Below are positions 48,275-60,169 of a DNA stretch of 64,000 bases, in pieces. The stretch lies in the NCBI GenBank assembly GCA_002179805.1, contig NAVB01000073.1:62001-126000 (forward strand), read 5' to 3'. The stretch's first letter is position 1; each line of letters opens with the position of its first letter. The position numbers and the translations under genes are program-made. This stretch comes from Acanthamoeba lenticulata (taxonomy: Eukaryota > Discosea > Longamoebia > Acanthamoebidae). Below the pieces are notes generated by a model. The model had not been told where the DNA came from and did no database searches. It saw only the letters and a program-made list of their open reading frames with translations.

Positions 48275-48354
48275 TGTTCATTTGCACCAATCAAGCAAAA
48301 TTCTTTTGTAGTTCGAGTTTTGGCGGGAAAGTGTTGCGTTTCGGTGAATTACGT

Positions 48355-49597
48355 TCAAGCCCCTGCCTGACCGAAGTACTTGCCGAGGATAGTGATCAGG
48401 ATGTTCAAGGTGGGCAGCGCAGGATCCTGTGGGGACTCCTGTAGGTCGCATGTCAGCAAAGGCCTTTCCTGATCAGAAGTGGCCACTTTGAGACGCCATA
48501 CCAGACGGGCCCGATCCTCCGCGAGTCGTCGGAGCAGAGATCGAAGCGCAGAGGCCATATCGGCGTCGATGGGCTTGTCCAGGCGAGACAACAGAGCAAA
48601 CAGCCACTGCGCATGTACCTGCGTGAAGTGATGTTAGGGCTCAGATTACACGAGAGCTCTTGCGCAGAATATGAGAGAGGAGCAAACCTCGTCAATCTCC
48701 TTGGCCTTCTTGGCCCAACGGATGTGATGGTCGAGCAACTGTGCTACGGACACCTGCGAAACGACGACGCGCCACAACATGAACATCTGGCGAGGCAAAG
48801 AATAACTTGTTGGGGTTTGTGGCGTACGATATCCAGGTTCATCAGGACCGACATCGTTGGCCTAGAGGGGGCGACTGAAACGCGCTCGTCACCCTGCCGC
48901 TGTATGCCCAGGTTGATTTGCTTCCATCGCTGTGCATCCTGCATCGACACGAACACATTCGATGATCTCAGCAACTCGCACGTGACTAACCTGGCTGGTG
49001 CTGCCTCACCCTCATGGCCGGCAGTGGTTGTTGCAGTTTGGGCTTCGGCCCGCTCTCATATCGCTTTGCCATATCCTAGAGTGAGGGAGATACAGTTAAC
49101 GAGTGTGCTTCCTGACGCTCACAACAGGCTCGTGTACTTTGCGTAGGGCATCAAAGTGCTGGAGGAAGGCGCTCTCCCACTCGGGAGAGGGCCGCAACGC
49201 CTCAGGACACTCTGCAATGTCTGGCGGAGGAGTCAAGAAGGTGGTTTGTAGGCTGTCACGCAATGAGAATGTTGGACAGCGTCCAAGTCATATCAGCGAC
49301 GTTGGCAAGCGACAAGCACCTGTCGTACTGACGCGGGTCGATATTGGACTTCACTACCTTGGGCACCCGCCGAGCCTCCCACCTGACGGCACGCACAGGT
49401 GACCATGTGCACCAAGGTGGGATGTTTGCGTGTGGTGAAGAGAGGTACCGAACACGGCGTAGGTAATCGAAACCATCCATGGGAGGCCCAGCATCCGGAC
49501 CAAGTTCGCCATCAATTTTGAAAGCACGCGGCCCGATGTAATCATCTTCTTCCTCTACCGGGGCAGCATCTTGGCCAGACGTTTCATTCCAATCCAT
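48355..49597 (-). CDS. GEMIN2: Gemin2 (SMN-complex protein)
   Basis: Gemin2 holds the Sm protein ring during spliceosomal snRNP assembly. The start MDWNETSGQDAAPVEEEDDY leads to GFDYLRRVR, the family's EYLRRV block, then ARRVPKVVKSNID (QIDPK-like). WESAFLQHFDALRK corresponds to WQQQQVAQFSTVR. The C-terminal helical domain gives VSVAQLLDHHIRWAKK, QWLFALLSRLDKPIDADM and RSLLRRLAEDRARL. The end is LPTLNILITILGKYFGQ, very like LNLLICLVSRYFDQ. About seven introns. The start lies 85 bp from the divergent kinase gene. Confidence 0.87.
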
Positions 49598-49681
49598 TGT
49601 TTTTTTATGTTTTCAGCACTTTCCAGGAGAAGTTTATCTTTATTTCTTTTATTTATGTGACATAAACGCGCACAGTTGGCG

Positions 49682-52600
49682 ATGAGAAAAGACGATGACC
49701 AGCCAACACGCCCAACATCGCTTGTGCCTGCAACTGTTGCGACAACAACGCTTTCTCCTTCCTCCCCCTCCATAATGGAGCTGTGCATTCAACGAGATTT
49801 AGGTCGGGTGAAGTGCTTGGTAGAGCTTAAGGGGTCGGAGGTTGTTAGGTCAAAAGACCAGCACGATGGAACGACCCCCTTGCACCATGCCTGCTGGAAC
49901 GGCGACGAAGAGCTCGTGGTCTTCCTACTGCAGCAGGGGGCCAGTGCTGACGCAAGCAATAACGAAGGCTCGACCCCGCTGCACTGGGCGGCCTGGCAAG
50001 GACATGCTGACGTCACGCGCCTGCTGCTGGCCTGCGGTGCCGACCCATGCGCCGCAACGGAGGCCGGTGACACTTGGTAACCTGTCCCAATTGCAACACC
50101 CTTGTGTCCTCTTGCCCTCATGGTGTTGTGTGCTCGCAGTTTGCATTGGGCAGCGCACAGCCAGTCAGAAGAAGTGTGCCGTCTTTTGCTGTTGGCTGGA
50201 GCGTCGCCCACGGCCAGGAACCTGCACAACTGGACGCCACTACAGGTACATGTCCCCCCAAGTATGCCTACCTCTGCACCACCTTACCGTAGTCGGCCTG
50301 TCCTTCGTAGAGAGTGCGGTCGGTGTCACTGCAAGCGCTGTTAAACACACGTACAATCCATCTTCTTCCACGTCCTGTCTCTTTTTTCTTGTGCTAACTC
50401 TGTTTGTGCGTGAGTAGCAATCACGGCAAAGCAGAGGGAAGACTTTGCACAAGAAATGGAAGAATTGCGGAGACAGTGCCTTCAGCCTCTCTCCCCGGCC
50501 GAACGTACCTGTGCTTTCAACATGCTATCATCATCATCATCACCAATCGTTAGCCGAGGAGACGCTGACACTCCTTCACTCCCCTGTAGGGGTGTCGCGA
50601 GAGTATTTCGAGAAAGGGCTGCTCGACTTCACGGACCGAATAGAAGAGGGGTTCTACGATCCGGGACGGAGTGGACAGTTTCGGCCATTTGAAGAGCTCG
50701 TCTCCCTTGATCGTGCACGAGAGGTGAGGTATCGTGGGATGGCGGGTGGTGGCGTCAGAACAACTCTCCAACCTTGTGTTCCTGCGTGGACCGCATCGTC
50801 CAGGTCATTTTGGTGGACGCCACGCGGGATTTGCGACTGGCCGAGATTCGGACCAAGGCCGAGGCACTGCTGGACGAGTTTCCGCATCTAGAGACCAAGA
50901 TCAGGTATAGCGCTCCTTTGCTTCTAGCTATTGTTGTATTGTTACATTGCTAACGCTTCAACGGGCAGGATGTTGGCCATGTTCGTGAGCAATCTGATGG
51001 GCGGTACACAAATCGACGAAATCGCTGCCCCCAACGAGATCGTGAAGCTCTCGGACCAGGTGATCTCCTACGTCAAAGAGGTGCTCCAATCCAACGTGGT
51101 ACGCACGCGCCTCGCTCTCATTTCCTCGCCGTGCCGTCATCGCCATGACCGTAGTGCGTGTACACAGGTGCCGCTGGGCTGCGTCACACACGGTGTGTGC
51201 CGCCACAGAGCGATTCTTTACAAGTACCTGTGCGACTACTGCAGCATCCCGTGTCGTCTTGTGCGTGGCGCGTACGACGACGTGCACCACGCTTGGAACG
51301 GTTCGTTCTACCCAACTACGTACCCTCTACCAGCTTTGCTCCCGCTGATATGCTTCTGCAACTACGTAGTGGTATTGTTGGGAAATAGGTGCTACCTCGT
51401 GGACATCATGCATGACCCGATGGCCATCTATCCGGAGGATTCTCCCGAGGTCCATTAGCCTCTGTCCGTTGCTCTTTGCGCGATTGTGGGTGGAGGTCTG
51501 ATATTTCCTTGATGCAGGCCCAGAGCTACGCCCGCATGGGGCGCGTAAGCGGACAACTGGCGCCGATTGGCGGTATTGGTGGATCGTCCGTGCGCGTCGC
51601 TTCGCAGCTCAAACCGGTAGGTAACATGCTCTTGCCGCGAACAAGCAGGTGACCAAAGAGGGTGGGAAGGGAGTCAGCTGCGCGTTCAGTTCTTAACGAT
51701 ATTGTTATATATGTGTGCGCGCTGTGGAGAAGCCCGATTACCGGTACATTCCACTGCGCGACTTCAGGCGCGCCGAGCTGGAGCTGTACGAGAAACTCGG
51801 GTCAGGCACCTTCGGCTCCGTTTACCGGTGCTCGCTCAACGGATTCACGTGTGCAGTCAAGATTATGACTCTGGGTACCGCGACATCACTCGCCGTAGTG
51901 GTGGTCTCTTTCCTTGGCTGAAGTGAGCCACGGTCAACCGCAGGCGACACCGCCACTGACACCGACAACAACTACTACATCAAGCAAGAGATCTCCATTT
52001 TGGAGTCGCTCCGACATGACAACGTGGTTACCTACCTCGGCCACGACGTCAAGGATGACGACTCTGGCCGCCGGGTACGCGGAGTTTGGTCATTTAAGCA
52101 GTGGCGACAGGCGCTGTGGCTCACAGAATGTATGGGCCAGGTGATACATTTGTTCATGGAGTACTTCCCGCTTTCGCTGGCGAACATAATCAAGCATCAA
52201 CGCGACCAGTTGAAGAGGCCTTTCGCTCCGTCAACAGTCCGAACCTACGCGCTCGAGGTGGCGAAAGGTAAGTCAGCCAGCTCCCCACCCCAGTGGTCCT
52301 TGTGCCCTTGGTAAAGATGATCTTACCACTTCGTCTTTTCGGAGAAGGCATGCACTACATGCACAGCCTGACTCCTCCCATACTGCATCGGTACAGTACT
52401 TTCTGCGTGCACAAACAACGCGCATGACTCCCCTCTCACAAGCAGCACATTGCCAGGGATATCAAGAGCAACAATGTGCTGGTGGCCCTGGACGAGCACG
52501 GCAACCCGAAGAAGGTCAAGTTGTGCGATTTGTACGCTAAGTTACCTTGGAGAGACAGAGACGTGATTCATGTGAAACTGAAAGTTCTACACGCTATTAG

Positions 52601-53073
52601 TGGAGTGAGTAAGCTACTCGAGGGAACGGCAGTCGCACGGACAATGGTGGGCACTCCTGGTTGGATTGCCCCCGAGGTACTGAAGAACAGCAGGCACGGA
52701 TACACAGACAAGGCGGATGGTACGCGATTCCTCTTCCCAGTCGTGACCAACCTCTTGCCTTAACTCGGCATTGGGATTGGGTGTTGGTGGCGTTAGTTTG
52801 GTCCTTCGGCATGTTTCTCAACGAACTGCTCACCCTCGAGCGACCAAAGGCACCCAGCCACAGCCTGTCGCCACCATCAAATGTCGAGAGAGCTCTGCTG
52901 GTGCACTTCTTCCTTTGTCCCTGCACCTCCGCGCCATTCCTACTGACGCGCTAGCTTTGCATTGCGGTGAACAGCCTGTGGTAGATCTCATGGTGGCGTG
53001 CACAAGAACCATACCCAGCCAGCGCCCGAGCTCGTCTGACATCATTTTCAGGCTCAGCACGCTCAACCTGTAA
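49682..53073 (+). CDS. Ankyrin / EDR1 transglutaminase-like / protein kinase fusion
   Basis: The N-terminus has ankyrin repeats (DGTTPLHHACWNGDEELVVF, EGSTPLHWAAWQGHADVTRL, EEVCRLLLLAGASPTARN). The middle is an EDR1-type domain: EIAAPNEIVKLSDQVISYVK, LGCVTHGVCRHRAILYKYL, VHHAWN and CYLVDIMHDPMAIYP. This keeps the Cys-His-Asp pattern of transglutaminase-like folds, as in plant EDR1/CTR1-type proteins. The kinase domain has GSGTFGSVYRC, CAVKIM, LHR-DIKSNN split by an intron, and DFG created by splicing near 52540-52610 (CDF|GVSKLLE), then VGTPGWIAPE and VWSFGMFLNELLTLERP. All catalytic motifs are present, so it should be an active MAPKKK/Raf-like kinase. It ends LSTLNL at 53073. About 750 residues. 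Confidence 0.85.
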
Positions 53074-53157
53074 ACGAAAAAACAACAGAAAAAGAACAAA
53101 AATCATTTTCCTGCCCATTCTACTACCCGAAGCCCAAGAAGACCTCAGCAGGCGAAG

Positions 53158-53739
53158 ATGTACCGCGTCAAAGGCGCGCTTGCACGAGACCTGTGCCAGC
53201 AGCGCCTATGCTTGAGAGTCCTTGCGATACTCCTCGCATGCTGCTTGCTCAGTCTGGGTGTGGTGGTGTGGTTGTTGCCAACGCCACCCCTTTACCAGCT
53301 CCAGGGACGGAGACTCTACCTGCATGATATTGACCCACCACCAGCGACGGGACCGTTTCCGCCCTCTGTTATGTCCCAGCTCGGCCTTACCCTCCAAGCA
53401 AGCAGCTTAGCGGTCCTTCACTCCACTATCAACCGAGCTTCTGGCGCCTATACAGTCGACAAAGGCAACACCCTCACGTTTCATGATGTCAGTTGGACAG
53501 AGATGTGGGTTGGTCCTGATGCTGCAAGTGGGAAACTGCATGAGCAGCTCATTGAGGCGGAACAGCTGATGGCGGCTCTTTCCTCCGGGCGGCATCACTA
53601 CTATCTCAAGGAGATCGAGGATACTCATGGAAACGAGCACATGCAACTTGGTTTGCTGGACAGGCACGGTAACGAGTTCACCTTCAAGACGTTCCCCGTT
53701 TCGCTGGCCTCAGAACGAAAGGCACACATTGAAGTATAA
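53158..53739 (+). CDS. Single-pass membrane protein of unknown function
   Basis: An intronless 193-residue product. A basic N-terminus (MYRVKGALARDLCQQRLCLR) precedes one hydrophobic helix (VLAILLACCLLSLGVVVWLL), so a type II membrane topology or uncleaved anchor is likely. The rest (LYQLQGRRLYLHDIDPPPAT, GNTLTFHDVSWTEMWVG, QLGLLDRHGNEFTFKTF) looks beta-rich and extracytoplasmic, loosely like LEA2-type membrane-anchored domains. No catalytic motif is seen. It sits 84 bp after the kinase gene and 51 bp before ARP6. Confidence 0.65.
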   Translation: MYRVKGALARDLCQQRLCLRVLAILLACCLLSLGVVVWLLPTPPLYQLQGRRLYLHDIDPPPATGPFPPSVMSQLGLTLQASSLAVLHSTINRASGAYTVDKGNTLTFHDVSWTEMWVGPDAASGKLHEQLIEAEQLMAALSSGRHHYYLKEIEDTHGNEHMQLGLLDRHGNEFTFKTFPVSLASERKAHIEV

Positions 53740-53790
53740 TGCAGAAGAAAAACGATAAAGGAAAATTGTTGGAAAAGCACAGAGCCAAAG

Positions 53791-55951
53791 ATGAAGGGCG
53801 CCGTCGTTGTGCTGGACGGTGGTGGCGCGAACCTTCGCTTTGGATTTGCTGAAGAAGACGAGTCTCATGGGTGCGGCAGGTGCTACGCCTGTCACTTCCA
53901 CTTCTTAGCTGACCATCTTGGTGCTTCGTTGGGCGTGCAGGGTAGTGCCCAACCAGACTGTGCGTCCGAAGCGGGACAGGCGCACATACGTGGCCGACGA
54001 GATCGACGAGTGTCGAGACATTTCCGGCCTGTACTTGAGGCGCCCGTTCGAGAAGGTACGCGCGTGCACAGACTTCACCGCTGGTGCGAGGCAGCACTTC
54101 CCCACTCATTTCCCCGTGCCACAGGGCTACCTTGTGGACTTTGAGCTTCAAAAGGAGATCTGGGACCGCGTCTTTGGTCATTTTCTCAAGGTTCCTCCCT
54201 TCGCTCCCTGCTGCACACCCGCCCTCCCGCTGACCACACCAGCCCACAGATCCAGCCGAAGGACCATGACTTGGTGCTCACGCAGCCCTTGTTCACGCCT
54301 CTTGCGCTACAAGAAGCCCTGTACGCTGGTTTTACCTGTTTCAACCACTTTGCCCCTCTCGTGCTGACTCGCTGATGCTTGGTACACGGCGCATTCTAAC
54401 AGGCTAGAGCTCGTGTTCGAGGAGTACGGCTTCAAGTCCCTCTTCTGTTGCTCACGTAGGTCCCCCCACACATCCACACTTGCCTCTCCCCTGTTTCGCT
54501 TACACGGGAGTCGGACTTCTCTATCCACTCACTCTTGCTTGGGGTGTTACGACAGCCGCTCGGGCGAGCATGTACGCCTACACCAAGCTGCCGCAATCGA
54601 TGAACGTGCTCGGTAGCTCTTTTTCTCTCCCTTTCTTTCTGTCTGTCCCGCCTCGTCGCTTGTGATGAACGCAATCATCCCCCAAACACATCACAGGCAA
54701 GTGCCCACCACTTCCAGCAGATGCGCCAACGGCGGCCGTGGTGGTGGACAGCGGCTACTCGTTCACTCACGTGGTGCCCTTCTTCGCGGAAAAACGACTC
54801 GATAACGCCATCAAAAGGTGCTCCCGCCTCTGTCGCTCGTGCTGGGAGAGATCTCCTGACACCGTGTTCGGCTGGCCAGAATCAACGTGGGAGGCAAGAT
54901 GCTCACCAACCACCTCAAGGAGATCATCTCTTTCCGGTACGGAGCTCCCGTCCTGGTCCGAAAGGACACTGGGATCCGGATGTCCTTACTTTGAAACTCA
55001 ACGCACAGGACCTGGAACATGATGGAGGAAACCTTCTTGGTCAATGTTGTGAAGGAGCAGATGTGCTTCGTGTCACTCGACTTTGTTGGCGACATGCACG
55101 AGACCAAGTACGGCCATCATTAGACACCTCAACTGTTTCACACGATGAAGGCTTACGCCACAACCGCTCGCGTGAGTGCAGCAAGGCCAACAACCGAATC
55201 GTGCGCAAGTACCTGCTGCCTGACTACACCTCCACCGATCGAGGCCACGTCCTTAGCGAGGATGAGGATCAGGAGCGACAAGCCGCGCGCAAGGCTGACC
55301 CTCAATCGACTGCGATGGAGCTGTCCGTGGACGAGCAGGTGCTCGTTATGAACAACGAACGAATCGCCATCCCTGAGATTCTCTTCCATCCCTCCGACAT
55401 TGGCGTCCCGCAGGTTGGGCACCCCGTCGCCCCATACCCCTCTAACTTGAGGGCACTAACGTGGAACTTCTTGGCCGCCAGGCGGGCGTGGCTGAGGTAA
55501 TCGCGCAGTCTATTGCGAGCGCTCCACCAGAGATGCAACCATGGCTGTACGCCAACATCGTCTTGACGGGAGGCAACACGCTCTTCCCCAACTATCCACA
55601 GCGAGTGTACGTGCTGAGAGTGATGTTGGTGCATCGTTCAAGCTCTTAATTACCCGTTGTGGTGGTCCTCTGGTTTTCTTTCCAGATACAACGAAGTGCG
55701 TAAGCTTGCCCCAATGGAATGGCCCGTCCGCGTCTTCTACCCACAAGAGTACGTACAGAGAAAGAGGGGGGGGGGGGTAGACGTAAGTACAAGGACTGAC
55801 CCCGTACCACCACAACAGCCCCCTTAGCACGGCCTGGCGGGGCGGCGCGCTGCTGGCACAGGATCCGCAGTACGAGGAGCACAGGCTCACGAAGGAGCAG
55901 TACAAAGAGATGGGCGTGACCGCAAGTGCCGCCTATTTTCGTCGCGGGTGA
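53791..55951 (+). CDS. ARP6: Actin-related protein 6 (ARP6)
   Basis: The protein starts MKGAVVVLDGGGANLRFGFA and has RTYVADEIDECRDISGLYLR, the RPFEKGYLVDFELQKEIWD block typical of ARP6, and HDLVLTQPLFTPLALQEALL. Then come FEEYGFKSLF, VVVDSGYSFTHVVPFF, INVGGKMLTNHLKEIISFR, RKYLLPDYTST, IPEILFHPSDIG, YANIVLTGGNTLFPNY and STAWRGGALLAQDP. ARP6 belongs to the SWR1/SRCAP complex that deposits H2A.Z at promoters; family members bind nucleotide weakly if at all. About ten short introns. The last exon gives YFRRG and TGA at 55951. Confidence 0.92.
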
Positions 55952-56373
55952 AAACGAGAGCGAAGGAAGAGAAGAGAGAAGCTTTGATTACCGACACGAG
56001 AAAGATTTTCTTTTCAATCTGGGGTCTAGTCTAACATTATGTACAGGCGCAAACGGTAGAGGGAGGCACACTCGTTCTTCACGAGAGCCATCACACCGCA
56101 AGCGCGCTAGGAGCAGAGCAGGAAACACGAGGGGACAAGCACGAGGCCCTGTTCCCGCGTGGGCGAGGAAAGAGGACACGCAGAGCAGGAGCCCGCGTTG
56201 AACTTCCCAGACGCGGAGGAGAGCGCATGAGGGGCCGAGGAGTACAGCGGCGTGACTGCACTGCCACGGGCTCGCGTCGAGTGACATCGGTGTCGAGACG
56301 GGAGCTGCAGCGAAGAAAGAGCGCGGAAGATGGCTTTGTACAAAGGCAGAAGTAGAGACGGCCGCTGCGCTCT
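55952..56373. other. Convergent 3' intergenic region, no gene seen
   Basis: About 420 bp lie between the ends of ARP6 (plus) and the bZIP gene (minus). Open frames exist on both strands but have the composition of UTR or chance GC-rich sequence, and no family motif is visible. This would hold both 3' UTRs. Confidence 0.6.
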
Positions 56374-57717
56374 TCAGGCCTGGACGGGAACTTCGTCGGG
56401 TTGGGGCTGAGGCTGAGACAAGGCCAGCTGATGCTGAGCGGTGACCTTGTTCCAGTACTGGCCGTAGGAGTGAAGCGCCATGAGGAGGTAAAGCACAAGA
56501 GCCATCCCCTCCTTGTTGGGCTGGCCACCGGCCATCGCCTTGAGGATGACGTCGCTGAGCTGAATGCCACCGGCCGCGGCCGGAGGAGCTGCGGGGGTCG
56601 CGGTTGCAACCGGAGCAGACGACGTCGTAGAAACGGGCTTGACAGTTTCCGCTGCCGGCGCATCGGCGCTCGTCGGGGCAGGGGCAGTGGCTGCAGCCTT
56701 CTTGGTGTTGTTGTAGAGGGCAAACGCCTGGCCGAGATTGCTCCTCTCGATGAGAGTCTTGAACTCGTCGAGCTCCTTCTTCAGAACGCGATTCTCGATC
56801 TGCAGCTCCGTGATCTGTTCCCTGAGGCGGGAGTTGCTTGAGTCCAGACCCTCGATCTGGATTTCGAGCTCTTGTTGGTGATTCTTACGGTTCTGCCGGG
56901 ACAGGGAAGCCGATTCACGGTTCTTGATTTTCCTGGAAAAGACCATCAACAATGATGCATAAGAATCAAGAAAAAAAAAGGGTTGCGCAGATCGCAGCTT
57001 CTAGTACCTGATCCATTCTTTAAGCTCAGTTTGCTGCGCCTCGGTGAGTGGTTGAGTCTCAGCGTAGTGCTCGAGCTGGGCGCTGTTCAGTCCTCGAAGG
57101 GACTCGATGAACTCCGAAGGCTGAGGCTCGAGTTTCTGCTTCTTAGCGGCACGAGAGGCCTTCTTCTCCTTGGTACTCTTGCGCTTCGGTTCCTTGGGCT
57201 CTTCTTTGACCTTGACCAGGGACGCAGCGGCCGGCGCGGTAGTCGTGGTCGTTGACGAAGAGGATGCGGTAGTGGTATTGGGCAGGTTGCCACTGTCGAT
57301 CTCCTCCTCTTCCCTTAGGGCAGGCTCGACCAAGTCGTTTAGGAGGGGAAAGATGTCGGTGAGGCCAGCGAAAGGATCGTCGAGGCTGGGTGACGAAAGA
57401 GCCAAGCCATCCGAAGGAGGTGATGGCGGAAGAGGCATGCCCGCGGCGATCGGTGAGGTTCTTGAAGCATTCAGGTTCTGTTCTGTCACGCTATCGCTGA
57501 AAGCGAATTGATCCACAGCAGCCGGCTGGGCGTGAGGGTCTTGAGTGATCGTGTCCTGACCCTTGATGGTAGCCGCTGTAGGCTGCTGCTCCACCGGGCC
57601 ATCGAGCAAGAAGTTGATGAATTCGGCGTCCATAGACAAACTGTCGAAGCTGCGGCTAAGCGAGATGGCATCTGTGGCGGTAGTGGTCGCGGCGGTTGTC
57701 ATGGATTGCGCCTGCAT
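56374..57717 (-). CDS. bZIP transcription factor
   Basis: Two exons. The first (57717 to about 57006) gives a Ser/Thr/Pro/Ala-rich activation-type region starting MQAQSMTTAATTTATD, with an acidic cluster (LREEEEIDSGN) and a Lys-rich NLS-like segment (KEPKRKSTKEKK). The second exon (from about 56937) starts in the basic region, KIKNRESASLSRQNRKNHQQ (bZIP consensus N-x-x-S-A-x-x-S-R-x-R). A leucine zipper follows: LEIQIEGLDSSNSRLREQI, then LQIENRVLKKELDEFKTLI. The tail is Ala/Pro/Thr-rich, then a hydrophobic stretch (MALVLYLLMALHSYGQYW) near the end. The basic region and zipper are clear; target genes are unknown. Confidence 0.9.
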
Positions 57718-58432
57718 GTTGGTGAGGTTCTTTGTAGTGGTTCAGCGATCCGATGTTTTTTGCGCGCGCGCGCTGGATCTAGTCGTGATCTTAGTGGGGG
57801 AAGGTGGTGTCGTCGGCCAAGAACGAAGTAGAGAAGAAAAGACTGCTGCGCCTTGTCGCAGCTCGCTGCCTCGGTGAAGCGCTTGACGGGAAGGCGCTTT
57901 TTATGGTCATCGCCGACTCGACGGCATGACGGATTTCATCGAAATCAGGAAAATTCGTAGCCACAAAGAGTATTGCTCCGAATTCCCCAGTTTTTGCGCA
58001 AACCTTTCGTTGCCCGGAGCCTGGGCCAATAAAAATACTCAGCCAAGCGAGATCCACCTCTTGCGCCTCTTCGAAAATCGGTTGAAGTAGGCAGCCTGCG
58101 AGCGAGGTCAGTGACGCGTCTCGACAAGTGGCTTGGTTCGCGGCATGAAAAAAAGGTCAGTCACGCAACTGTGCGGACCGGGCCTTTTCCCTCCGCTTTT
58201 CCTCTCGCTTGTTCCTTTCGCGCCCAGAGCAAAAAAAGATAATCAGGCTTTCCGCGGATGTTAGTATTTCAGAAATTCTTTCACGCGACGGCGCAGGCGA
58301 CCAAGGAACCGCTTCTGCCCTTTCTGTCCGCAGCTCCGCCCAACAACAAAACAAAAACACGCGCAACGCTTTTCTGGCCCTTTTGTCTGCATCTAGTTGC
58401 ATCTCTCGCACAACAAGCCAGCTTTTATAACG
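57718..58432. promoter_or_regulatory. 715-bp divergent intergenic region with CCAAT and a GC-alternating tract
   Basis: This is the longest promoter-like gap in the window, between bZIP (minus) and the Pro-rich protein (plus). It contains an alternating purine-pyrimidine tract (TGCGCGCGCGCGCTGG near 57760), which could form Z-DNA. A GGGCCAATAAAAATAC element near 58022 has a CCAAT box on the plus strand. A TTTTATAA element lies 8 nt before the ATG at 58433. The bZIP leader may extend into it. No coding sequence is evident. Confidence 0.5.
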
Positions 58433-59834
58433 ATGAGCCGTTGGCAAGATAACCCAGAGGATGAACTGGATGACGAGGAAATCGCTCGCATTTTGCAGGA
58501 AGAGGAATATGAGATCGCAAGGCAACAACAAAGGGAGGCGCAGCTAAGACAACAGCAGGCGGCAAAACAAACCCCCACCCCGAAACATGATGGGAGGAGT
58601 GTCGTGGCTGCTGCGCCGTCCTCTGTGGACGACGTGCTTCTTCTGCGTATGTCCATCTCTTGTTGTGTTGAACGCGTGCTTTCCTCTTTTTCTCATACTT
58701 GGGCTTGGACAGAATCTCGCTGCAGCGCCGTCAGTGGCTCCACCGTACTGAATGGCTCGTGTTACTTGTACCGCAATATGTTCAAGTTTGTGTGCGTTGA
58801 GCGCGGCAAGGAAGTTGATGTACGGGCTTTCCTCCTCTTTTGTTTATTTATTTATTTATTTGCTAAACCGTGTGCGCCGGGCTTGTTCGTTCGTTTTTGG
58901 GTGTAGGTTTCTATTCCCATCGTGACGATCGAGTTTATCAGTCCTGTTTGCGCGGTGCTGAGCAAGGAGACTGGAGTCGTCCCGCGCATTTTGTCTGCTC
59001 AGGGCTCCCCCGCCGACGCGTTGCAGCTCTACACTCAGGTAGAATGGGTTCACTGGGGCGATTTCTTGTGGAAGTTGACCTGCCAGCTCAAATGACTGAC
59101 CTTTCACGCGCAATCAGGACAAAAGGATTCACACGTTCTTCAAGTTTGCTGATAACAAGAGCTTTGGCAAGATCTTCAGCATTCTCACCTCCATCCACAA
59201 GAACAACACTCCTGCCGTTCTCCCTCCGACCCCGGCACCTGCTGCTACTCCGCCCGCTACGACTGCGGTCGCTGCACCGCCGCCGATGAGCATGCACATG
59301 TACCCGGGGATGTATCCGCCTTCACCCTACTACGTCATGCCGCCGCCTGCTATGGCTTCTCCACCTGCGGCGCAGAGCGACCTTCAGCAACTCCACCAGC
59401 AGATGACAAGGCTGCAAATCCAGCCACCCACTCTGCCGCCTACGGATGCCTCGGGCCATCAGCCACCTGCCATGTACTACCCGTATCCGCCAATGGCTAC
59501 TGCTGCTCCTCTTCCCCCGGCTGCTGCCCCTGCTGTGGTGCCCGGTTCGGTCGTCTCGTCAGGGACGGAGGGTTCCGCGTCCGTGCCTAGTGCCCTGCCA
59601 CCCATGCCGTACTACTATTACTACCCCCCGGCCCCGGCTCCAGTGGGTGGCGAGTTCCCGGCCTATCCGCCACCCTACGCGCCCTACATGCCTTATGGTG
59701 GCCTTCCTCCCGCCTACGTAGCACCTCCTGGTCAGGCCCCTGTTCAGCAGCCGCCGCCGCAGCAGATGCAGTCGGTCCAGCAGGCTCCTGCACCTGCTCC
59801 GTCAGGACCTCCGAAGGAGGATTTGTTGGCCTGA
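58433..59834 (+). CDS. Proline-rich protein with an N-terminal acidic/coiled helix
   Basis: No firm family. Exon 1 gives MSRWQDNPEDELDDEEIARI and LQEEEYEIARQQQREAQLRQ, a charged helix whose DEEIARILQEEE resembles ubiquitin-interacting motifs. Following exons (about 58713-58820, 58907-59037, 59118 on) give a small globular part with YLYRNMFKFVCVERGKEVD, PIVTIEFISPVCAVLSKETG and IHTFFKFADNKSFGKIFSIL. The last 180 residues are Pro/Ala/Tyr/Met-rich (YPPSPYYVMPPP, YPPPYAPYMPYGG) and end PKEDLLA. The architecture of short domain plus Pro/Tyr/Gln tail is common in RNA-granule and endocytic adaptor proteins, but no role is proven. Confidence 0.72.
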
Positions 59835-60169
59835 ATCTGGCCACACCACCTCAGCCCTGTGAGGGTTGTGTGTTGATAATAAGCATGTAGATAAAGTGTC
59901 CAGCTTGCCGTGTTGTACGTGAGGAGCAGTTTGTTTATTTCTGTGGCTGGTGTTTTTCGCTGTTTTCGCAGTGCAGCGCGAGGTTGGCGCTCGGTCTCTC
60001 CGAGAGGATGAGAGGGTCGAGGCATCACAGAGGCACCACCATGCCCTGAGCTCAGGGCTGGGACTACGAGCTGTTCAATGCGTGTGGCGTGGTGGACGGC
60101 CGCTTGAGCTTGTACTGAGGTCGCACTCGTCATTGCACTCGCGACCTCGCAGTGATTCGCCCTCGAGAA

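Noticed and set aside
55952..56373. Minus-strand open frame rich in Arg/Pro/Ser (to 56723)
   Set aside because: Overlaps the bZIP gene in another frame and the 3' intergenic stretch; no conserved motif.
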